From positions 16,478-80,477 of the forward strand of contig JAKSZP010009621.1 of assembly GCA_022478985.1 (NCBI GenBank): DNA of 64,000 nucleotides. The letters are read 5' to 3'. The translations under genes were made by a program, and so were the position numbers. Shown piece by piece: positions 57,138 to 64,000 of the stretch. Origin of the DNA: Massospora cicadina. Taxonomy: Eukaryota; Entomophthoromycota; Entomophthoromycetes; Entomophthorales; Entomophthoraceae. The notes under the pieces are model-generated. The model was not told the origin of the DNA. It worked only from the letters and a program-made list of their open reading frames with translations, and did no database searches. Position 1 is the stretch's first letter, and each line of letters opens with the position of its first letter.

Positions 57138-58029
57138 TGTCAAGAGAGTGTCTTTAACTCTCTCATTCCAAGCAAGGTGGTGTGATATGTAAACCCACAC
57201 TTTTAGGGAAATAGCCATTGAAAGAATGGAAACAAGGCACCACAAATGGTGCCAATACAGAAGGGACCCAAGACAAGGGTGTAAAACATGGTATACAATA
57301 TCAGGTAAGCGAGAAACAACAAAACTTTTGTGGACCCCAGAGGGGAGTCCATAATCAAATGTAAATCGGTGCTAGGAGGCTTGGGTGCCTCGATCTGTAG
57401 GGGACTTGAGTGGCCCAAAGGCGCACAAAACCTTTGTTATTTGTGATTGTATGTAGTGGCCAACGTAGTTGGAGACCTCCTTGAAGAGGTCCACACCCAG
57501 GTTTTCCAAAGGAACCATAAATAAAACGTAAATAAAATCAAGAAAGTCTATTGTGAGAAGTTGACCAACAAGGAGTGTTGGTTACAAAAACCATATTTAA
57601 ACTTTGTCATGGTAATTATTGGTCTGTGGAAGCGAGCACAAGCCTTGAAGCTTCAATAGGCAAATGCTTCCATCCAAATTGGTAGAATACACCAAAACTG
57701 TCTTCACCTGAGTAATCAATTTGAAGTTGTACTAAACCAAACGCATAAACTTCATAACTGGAATGGGTTTCAAACCCACATTCCCCAATCCACCAAATAA
57801 AACCATCTTTGTTTAATAAATATCTCGTCTGTTAAACGCCCAGGCCAATACAAGGGGCTGGGCGTTATGCACCTCACTAGTACCAAAATGGGCATATTTG
57901 GCTTGTACCAGCGTTAGTCTAAGGTGTTCTTAAGGTCAGGGAGGGCTTGAAGTTTCACCTTCTGGGCCTCCTGCCGCCCAGCCTTATCCTTGGGGTTGGT
58001 GCCTACTATCAAGTTATTTAACCATGACA
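57138..58029 (-). repeat. Family F 5' LTR
   Basis: On the minus strand it begins TGTCATGGTTAAATAACT and ends TCTCTTGACA. It aligns throughout with 49254-50149. Confidence 0.92.
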
Positions 58030-58385
58030 TTTAGGGCATGTACTGTGATATTTGAACCAGCAAGTTCTTCACTCAAATGTAAACAACAAAATGAGTAATA
58101 ACTCTTATTTCTTAATATAATCTATTAGTTTAATTTTAGATGGGTCTCCTCCTGAGGGTAAAGTTAAGCGCATAGCAAGCCCAAAATGGCCCTGGATGTC
58201 CCAGAGATCTTGTAGGCTAATTATTATGCAAGGAATGGGAGGTCCATCAAGCCCAGGTTGTCCAGGAGGTCCTAGGGGCCATATAAACCAGTGGGTTTTT
58301 ATCTCCATAGTGTCATGAGAGTCCCATCATTCCAGAAGCCCCACCTCTCCATCAATTATACCAGACCTCTGTACCCCACCCCCCT
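58030..58385 (-). pseudogene. Family G gag N-terminal part with collagen-like tract
   Basis: This continues gag of G beyond the F insertion (TTTAG duplicated). The minus frame 58308-58105 reads PLGPPGQPGLDGPPIPCII, a short Gly-X-Y tract comparable with the longer one in family N (20741-20995). The rest, SLQDLWDIQGHFGLAMRLTL, is unrecognised. The LINE derivative beginning at 58391 cuts it off. Confidence 0.55.
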
Positions 58386-58390
58386 TTTTT

Positions 58391-60300
58391 AGCACTAGTG
58401 GTGCCCAATCCAAAAGGGGAAGCCGCCACTCAATTTAAATTGCAAGTGAGCCAAAAAAATGGATTATCATAAATCAAGAAATACCAATATGGCACCTCAG
58501 CTAACAGCCTAGGAAGCCATATCAGAAGGTGAGGAAGCTTTGAGAGAGCTTTTGTCCAGTGCCCACTTTAGCTGGCGGACCATGGCAGGCAACATCGGGG
58601 TAGGAGCATCAGAAACATGTGGCATAAGGAGGTAAGATTGTGGGTGTCTTCATTAATGAAGCTGTAGGTCTATTGCCTCAATGTACTGAGCAAGTTGATG
58701 CTCAGAAAAGGTAATGAGAGCTGGCACACAAGTGAACGACAAGATGCGCTGTCAGGTTTGGGTATAATTGGGGTCAAAAAGAGAAGTTTTTGCTGCAATG
58801 ATGCAAGCACAGCTCACTCCAAAAGCGAAATCCTCAATTTTTTATTTAGCATCTTCATCAAAATTATGGGGAAAATTTAGGTTGGGAATCCCTTCAACAA
58901 GGAGTTCCATCGCCCCATGGAGATGTTGGCAAAGTAGGGTGTTAGCAGGTTCGGTTGCTTCTTCTACTGCCATTTTATTTATACTTTTATAGTTAAGGAA
59001 ACAATTTTTAGATTGTAAATAGTTGGAGCACAAATTTTGAAATTTACAAAAATTTCTCCAAAGTAATATTTGCCTTAGCGTTATATGGCTTTTTTGGTAT
59101 CATTAATCCATTTGAGACAATTGAATAAATTAAGCATGGCTAATGCTGAGCCAGCCACTGGATATGGTATGTGGTAGAACCTGATTGGCTGCAAACAGTC
59201 AACCACGGCGGCTCAGCAAAAACTGTCTCAGCCATTGGCTCAGGATTATGTAAATTTGACAAATTTTTAAAAATATTTAAATTTTAATTAGCTGCTGCTT
59301 TGGAAGCAGCACTAGAATTAGCTGAGGGTGGGGGTGGGAGAGTCGCGCATTAACCAAAATTTTGGGTCAAGATTGCAGCTGGCCCAATGCCAGAAGTAGG
59401 ATCAGTGGGTGCTGTGGAGGCAGAAGTTGTGGGGCGCTTACGCTTTGAATGATCTAATTCAAAGAACAAGGGGCAAATGGTGTGGCCATTTTTGATGCGC
59501 GCTGAAAAAGGGTAATCAAGTGCAAGACTGATCATGGTGCATGAGGGAATCATGAGTGGGTGTCACGATGGAAAGGATAGATCATCACAAAAGCATGAGG
59601 CCCTGCCAAATGATCTGCCCCATTGGGAACCACCAACTGCCAAATGGGATCTGCAACGTAAATGGCCAAACCCTCCAACAGTTTGTGGCAAAGGCGTTCA
59701 GGGGAGAGAAATGAGGGCAACCCAGCAAACTGGACCAACAAAGTGGCCTCATCCAGGAGCCATGTGCAAATGGTGGGAATAAAATTTTTTAAAATTATCA
59801 GCAGCTTAAATGCTGCCATTGCATTGGCTTCAGATTTGAAGCCTAGGTCAAAGTGGACCTTGAAAGCCGAAGATTGTTATATCCATCAGGTTTGAAAACC
59901 GCCGTGACAATCTTGATGATGGCCATGCTTGTGTATGAGGAAAGATTCCCATATTCAACTGGAGGCCAAAACGCAGGTTGCTCCAAGGGAGCACAAAAGG
60001 GCTCTGCATCACCGCCTGTTAGCTCATAAAATGGTGGGCTAAGTCCCAAGGTGGGAATAACGCCCAGTGAATTTGGGAGGGCTAGCAGAGCAATCTCAGG
60101 CATTCTTTGGCGGCGGCTGAAGGATGCCAGAACGCAGTACACCACCACCTCAAGCCAGAGCAGCAGGCGTTGATGGCATCAACATATTGATCAAATTATT
60201 CAACTTGAGCGGCTGAGTTTTTTTACTTTAAAAAACCTTAATAAAACTTTGGTTTAGTTAATCAAAGAAAAAAAAGAAATCTGTGGTCCCAACCTCATTT
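58391..60300 (-). mobile_element. ORF1-only LINE derivative, second type, copy 1
   Basis: The minus-strand 3' end reads TGGGCACCACTAGTGCT followed by six A (58407-58385). Going upstream is an ORF1 related to that at 54471, with no endonuclease or RT. The 3' end differs from the tail of the full LINE but matches the neighbouring copy (60397) and the three micro-insertions. The 5' end is placed near 60300 from the probable ORF start at 60175; no target duplication was found. Confidence 0.7.
58500..60175 (-). pseudogene. ORF1 of half-LINE copy 1
   Basis: The probable start at 60175 reads MPSTPAALA. Frames in order: SNLMDITIFGFQGPL-like RRM part (about 59880), FVGPVCWVALISLP / LLVQFAGLPSFLSPERLCHK (second RRM-like unit, 59819-59550), and ARIKNGHTICPLFFELDHSK (59500-59440, parallel to NGCTVCPLCHELDKSK at 55180). 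The C-terminus is AMELLVEGIPNLNFPHNF, then KIEDFAFGVSCACIIAAKTS (58930-58760), parallel to the region 55740-55860 of the other half-LINE. Many stops. Confidence 0.65.
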
Positions 60301-60396
60301 TTGACCAGGTAATCCTATAAATCTTCTAGGGCCTTGTAGACCTTAGTGCCAGGGGTATTTGATAGAACATAAATCCTTAGTTTTATTCTCATGTTT

Positions 60397-61600
60397 ATAG
60401 TGCTAGTAGGGCTAACCCAAGAGGGGGTGTCCACATTTTTTATATGTATGGTGCTAAAATTAAGCTAAAAATTTGAAAAACTTCCAATACAGTGTCGCAG
60501 CAGCAATCCTAAATGTTTGTTGGATGGGGAAGGGGGTTTGGGGCTTCTCATCTGCCACAGACCTGATGGCATTTTTTAAGAGCGGACAAAATGGGAGTGG
60601 AGGCATAATCAGAATGGTTTAGAAGGTAGGTAAAGGTTTTGTTTTCCTCATCAAGGAGGCAAGCAGTGTATATGGCCATGATATACTGGTTTAGCTGGAA
60701 TTTGGTGTATTTAATTATTTATAGCACATAAGAAAATGATTTAGATTCTGTTGAGTTTGTGGGTAGTGGGAGTTGAACAACGCATCATGGTGACGTCAAT
60801 TCATGAGTGACCCATGGAAAATGCAAGCTCATTGATTTTGTCCTAGGTTATCAGGTAAGTTGAATGGGAATTTAGGGCAGGGAATATACTCAACAATAGG
60901 CAACATGTCTTCATGGAGATTATGGTGGAGGAAGGTGTTTGTAGAGAAGTGCCCTATGACAACTAGGTGAAGATTAGTTTTATAAATGGATAGCGCTTTT
61001 AGGGCGGAAGTGGCACTGGTGTTTGGAATTAGGAGGCTATGAAAATTTTAGTTAATCAAAATTGAAATTTATTTCATATAAACAGCCTTTATTGTATCCA
61101 TTTTAGATACTCGAAGGGGTTCAGATGGGTAAATTGGAACATTAATTGGATATGATTGGCTAGGGGAGGTGCATTTAGCCCCAAACATAAAGCCAGGAAA
61201 ATTAACTGAGCTTAAGCAACTCGCTACTTTATAGTTTGAGAAGTTTAATTGTATTAAAGTAACGCAGCAGGAGCTGAGCTTCTGCAGTTGAGGAGGGGAA
61301 AGAGTAGTGAACCCCATAAAAAATTTCGTTGTAATGGCAGTGGGGCCAATCTCATAGGGAGGAACATTGGGAGCCGCTGCTGTGGCAAGGGAGGGTCACT
61401 TGCACTTCAAGAGGTCAAGTTTGGAGCACAATATTCAGATGGTTTGGACATTCTCTACACAGGCCAAATGGGCGTTCAACGGCTGAGAGGATCACATTAC
61501 AAGGTGATTACAACATGGGTGTCCTGGTTGAAGAGGCAGATTGTCACAAAGATTTGAGGACCCGAGGGCAACTGGCCTTATTTTGAACCACTAACTAAAG
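60397..61600 (-). mobile_element. ORF1-only LINE derivative, second type, copy 2 (partial)
   Basis: The minus-strand 3' end reads GACACCCCCTCTTGGGTTAG, then CCCTACTAGCACTATAAAC, homologous to GGCTTCCCCTTTTGGATTGG, then GCACCACTAGTGCTAAA, of copy 1. ORF1-like coding runs upstream from about 60450 to 61400. It lacks RT in the visible part. The 5' end is not located and I saw no target duplication. Confidence 0.6.
60450..61420 (-). pseudogene. ORF1 C-terminal part of half-LINE copy 2
   Basis: The minus frame 61317-61069 reads MGFTTLSPPQLQKLSSCCVT, then LIQLNFSNYKVASCLSSVNF. After frameshifts come LHEDMLPIVEYIPCPKFPFN, then LPDNLGQNQ, then SLMN, matching LHGAMELLVEGIPNLNFPHN of copy 1. The far end is RSVADEKPQTPFPIQQTFRI. 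Assignment rests on homology with copy 1 and the shared 3' end. Confidence 0.55.
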
Positions 61601-62084
61601 TAAGTAATCAGCGCCATAGTTGTTAGGACCTGAAAGGGAGCCCAAGTTTGGCTCTTATTTTAATCAGGTGGGTTTTGTCAGGAAACTGAGTAAAAAAGCA
61701 ACTGCTGTCAGAGTGGCCTCAAATCTCTCTAGTCAAAAGGAGGAGATCCACCTTCATGGTTGCACCAAATTGTCCTCAATGGCGTCATGATGCACAGAAT
61801 TCCTTTAAAAGATGGCAAATAAGAATGTTAGGGGTAAAATTTTTACTATAAACACAGCAAAGAGCTTTTTTAGACCAAATGATGGCTTTTAAACAAAATG
61901 GGTCAGTGCTCTAACAAGTAAGGACACTGGCTTTTCAATTAGGGAATGGGGTTTTATGGTTGGCAGCAATGTTATTGGCTACTACAGCTCTAAGACTTCA
62001 TCTTGGGTTGCAGGTTCCTGGGTTCACACTTGAGAGGAGAGGGTCAGTTTAAAATCAGCTTTAACTAATCATTGCAATTTTGCT
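61601..62084. other. No feature recognised
   Basis: AT-rich sequence between the half-LINE and the direct repeats. No frame above 60 codons and no motif. It may hold the 5' end of the half-LINE. Confidence 0.3.
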
Positions 62085-62545
62085 CTGATTTTAATTTCTA
62101 AAATTCTGAGCCAATTTGTTTGAATGATTTTTGGGTTTGGTTAAATTTAAGCACTGGGCTGTGTCTCGTCTGGATTATTGATCAGAATCTTATGAGCCTA
62201 ATCTATGGTTTGGGTGAGGCCCTGAAGGGCAGCCATAAAAAGGCGCGCCCACTAATTATAAAGCTCACTTTGGAATTAGACTTTAGAGTCCTTCTCTGAG
62301 GAGTATTGTCAGTTGCTTAAGAGTTCTGTTCAATTAATCCCTTTTTATATTTTAAAATAAGAAATAAAGGTTGTTTCAGGGTTCAAATACCTCACTTACC
62401 TGTTTGTCTTTTTCAGCATCAAGTTTACATTCTTGGGTTAACCAACCACAAATCAGCTTGCAATCAACTTGATTTTGATGTACTTTGGCGCTGTCAGTGT
62501 GCTAAGGCATTTATTATTTATTTATGGCAGTCAGAACTGGGATAA
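62085..62545 (+). repeat. Direct repeat, left copy (LTR-like)
   Basis: It aligns with 63190-63697, sharing GGTTTGGGTGAGGCC, AAGGGCA-CCATAAAAAGGC, AATTATAAAGCTC, AGGTTGTTTCAGGGTT, ACCACAAATCAGCTT and AACTGGGATAATTC. A TATA-like CATAAAAAGGCGCGCCC (62235) and polyadenylation-like AATAAAGG (62366) are arranged as in an LTR. Homology continues weakly past the end, so the boundary is uncertain. Confidence 0.75.
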
Positions 62546-63189
62546 TTCCAATCATGCAAATATTACAAAGTCACTGTGCATCCGCATACCACCAAACCCC
62601 AATTTGACTGACCTCAGTGGCCACTTAGGTCCAGATTGTCAAGGAACCAGTACCGGTAGGAGCAGTTGACTGATGGCCAACCCTTGATCTGAGGTGATCA
62701 TCAGCGCAAAAATCCCAGTGGGGCCTCCCATTCACCAGGGATTCAGCTGGCACTGAGGGGACCTGTACCAGCAGGGATCCCTCACCAACTGACAGTCCAC
62801 CTGAAAAGGGGATGGTTGTCCAGCCACACTGGACTGTGCACCCTTCCTGCGCTACAGTTGGAAGAAACTCCTTCCTGGTCAGGATGGGAAGACCATCGAC
62901 AACTAGAGCTTGGGAGGGGGCACACCACAGCCAAGTTCTGGGCGTGCTGCATCATGCCAGGTGGGCTGATTCTTGCAGCCCAGTCCTGATTCGCCCTTGC
63001 CAATTGTCTTTTCCATCTGAGGGGCCCAGAATCTCTATGGGCTAACTTCTCTGGGGCTCAAGATAACTCTCCCCAGGAAAACCTTATGGTGGCGACCTCC
63101 CTTTGTGGGGCCCCTCTTTGGGGAGGGGCCCTTCTCTAGTGGGGTTATGGAATGATTGGTTTTATCAATCCTTGCATTTCAGTTCAGGT
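62546..63189 (+). other. GC-rich spacer between the direct repeats
   Basis: About 640 bp, distinctly GC-rich, with a purine-rich stretch TTTGGGGAGGGG (63117) and a short inverted repeat GGGGCCCCTCTTTGGGGAGGGGCCC around 63108-63131 (given here in two halves: GGGGCCCCTC and GGGGAGGGGCCC). Frames are open for 73-77 codons on both strands with no recognisable domain. It would be the internal part if the repeats are LTRs of a miniature (TRIM-like) element. Confidence 0.45.
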
Positions 63190-63697
63190 TCAGATTTTCC
63201 AGATCCTGTGCCAATTTGTTTAAAAGATCTTGGGTTTGGTCAAATTTAGCACTGGGTTGTGCCTCACCTGAATTATTGATCAGGTTCATATGATCCTAAC
63301 CTATGGTTTGGGTGAGGCCCCTGAAGGGCAACCATAAAAAGGCGCAACCACCAATTATAAAGCTCTCTTGGAATTTTTCTTTTTAGAGTCCTTCCATGAG
63401 AAATATTGTTAATTGCCCCTCAGGAGGCTCTGTTCAGTCGGGCGCTTTTTATATTGTGAATAAAAATATAGGTTGTTTCAGGGTTGCATATCTTGCTTAC
63501 TTGTTCATCTTTTTCAGCAGTGAGTTTTTGCATGGCTGGGTTGGACCAACCACAAATCAGCTTATAACCAACTCAACGTTGGTATATTTTGGTGCTGTTG
63601 TTGCACCAAATCTGTACAAGCTCAACGTTTATACTTTAGCTCTGTTAATGCCACAAAGTATTTCATATTTTTTATGACATTTAGAACTGGGATAATT
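63190..63697 (+). repeat. Direct repeat, right copy (LTR-like)
   Basis: See the left copy for shared blocks. The TATA-like CATAAAAAGGCGCAACC is at 63335. A micro-retroposon lies 13 bp beyond its end. Confidence 0.75.
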
Positions 63698-63710
63698 CTG
63701 ACCATTATAT

Positions 63711-63731
63711 TTTTTTAGTACTAGATGGTCC
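63711..63731 (-). mobile_element. Micro-retroposon insertion 3 (21 bp)
   Basis: On the minus strand it reads GGACCATCTAGTACT followed by six A. It is flanked by CTGACCATTATAT (63698-63710) and CTGACCGTTATAT (63732-63744), a 13-bp direct repeat with one mismatch. The same sequence lies at 48491 and 43444. Confidence 0.8.
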
Positions 63732-63744
63732 CTGACCGTTATAT

Positions 63745-64000
63745 TCAGTTTGCAAAATGTCACATGAACAGGTTATGGGACAGGTTATCATGGAAACGGC
63801 AGAAGAAGTTTAGACGAGTTTGCCAGTCAGGATGCGTGAACACCCAAAAAGCAAGTCAGAATGCCAGAGGCATTGTCAACCATATGACTTGATATGGAGC
63901 CAGGAAATGGGATACCCTGAAGTGGTGGTGCAACAACAGGGTAAGGAGAATCCCAACGACAAACCACACTGAACATATTCCCAACTCAGTGGTTTTAACT
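63745..64000. other. No feature recognised
   Basis: Short terminal stretch of average composition without frames or repeats I could relate to the rest of the window. Confidence 0.3.

Larger units (their letters stand above)
49254..58029 (-). mobile_element. Complete family F Ty3/gypsy element with nested LINE derivative
   Basis: LTRs at 49254-50149 and 57138-58029 flank gag, protease, RT, RNase H and integrase on the minus strand. A perfect TTTAG duplication is present. A polypurine tract AAGAAAGAGGAGAGGG (50167-50152, minus) lies next to TGTCATGG of the 3' LTR. A 1.9-kb ORF1-only LINE derivative (54369-56296) interrupts gag. Without it F is about 6.85 kb. LTRs look highly similar by eye and the pol frames are the longest in the window, so F is among the youngest gypsy elements here. 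Confidence 0.92.

Noticed and set aside
1..64000. CRISPR array, operon structure or bacterial genes
   Set aside because: No regularly spaced short repeats, ribosome-binding sites or long intact frames; all recognisable coding is from eukaryotic transposable elements.

Overview
The window is eukaryotic and consists almost entirely of decayed, nested transposable elements. I see no convincing host gene, rRNA, genuine tRNA, operon or CRISPR array. Reading frames survive only in pieces broken by stops and frameshifts. The elements are Ty3/gypsy LTR retrotransposons (several with chromodomains), an APE-type LINE, ORF1-only LINE derivatives, a tRNA-derived SINE and a piggyBac-like MITE. This fits a large, repeat-rich genome. 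Two integrase cores carry a 'HGCP' motif before the second catalytic Asp, which reminds me of Ty3 elements from early-diverging fungi, but I cannot fix the lineage; treat fungus as a low-confidence guess.

Layout. 1-1971: 3' end and LTR of a family A gypsy element (+), inserted in the integrase of a family B element whose 3' LTR starts at 3339. That LTR is split by a near full-length LINE (3769-8848, minus). 8865-10734: unresolved sequence with a minisatellite. 10901-24513: family E gypsy (+), split in its reverse transcriptase by family N gypsy (15691-22084, minus). 24514-27268: fragments of B and of another chromovirus (H). 27269 to about 43830: family C chromovirus (+), split just before its RT catalytic box by a complete family A gypsy (29780-39442, minus; 5-bp target duplication CCTGC). 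A itself carries an LTR-like insert and a dimeric SINE. The 3' LTR of C holds a solo LTR (42313-43132) and a 22-bp micro-insertion. About 44000-58340: family G gypsy (minus, related to N), carrying a GC-rich insert, a MITE and the complete family F gypsy (49254-58029; target duplication TTTAG). F holds an ORF1-only LINE derivative (54369-56296). 58391 to about 61600: two more ORF1-only LINE derivatives. 62085-63697: a pair of direct repeats around a GC-rich spacer.

How the parts relate. The SINE, the ORF1-only element in F and the full LINE share one 3' tail, so the LINE is the likely source of retroposition machinery for the other two. The elements at 58391 and 60397 share a different 3' tail. 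That second tail, cut to about 13-16 nt plus A's, recurs as three micro-insertions (43444, 48491, 63711), each flanked by a 12-18 bp target duplication. I consider these the most novel observation here. Nesting gives relative ages: E older than N; C older than A, which is older than its SINE; G older than F, which is older than its LINE derivative; the MITE older than its micro-insertion.
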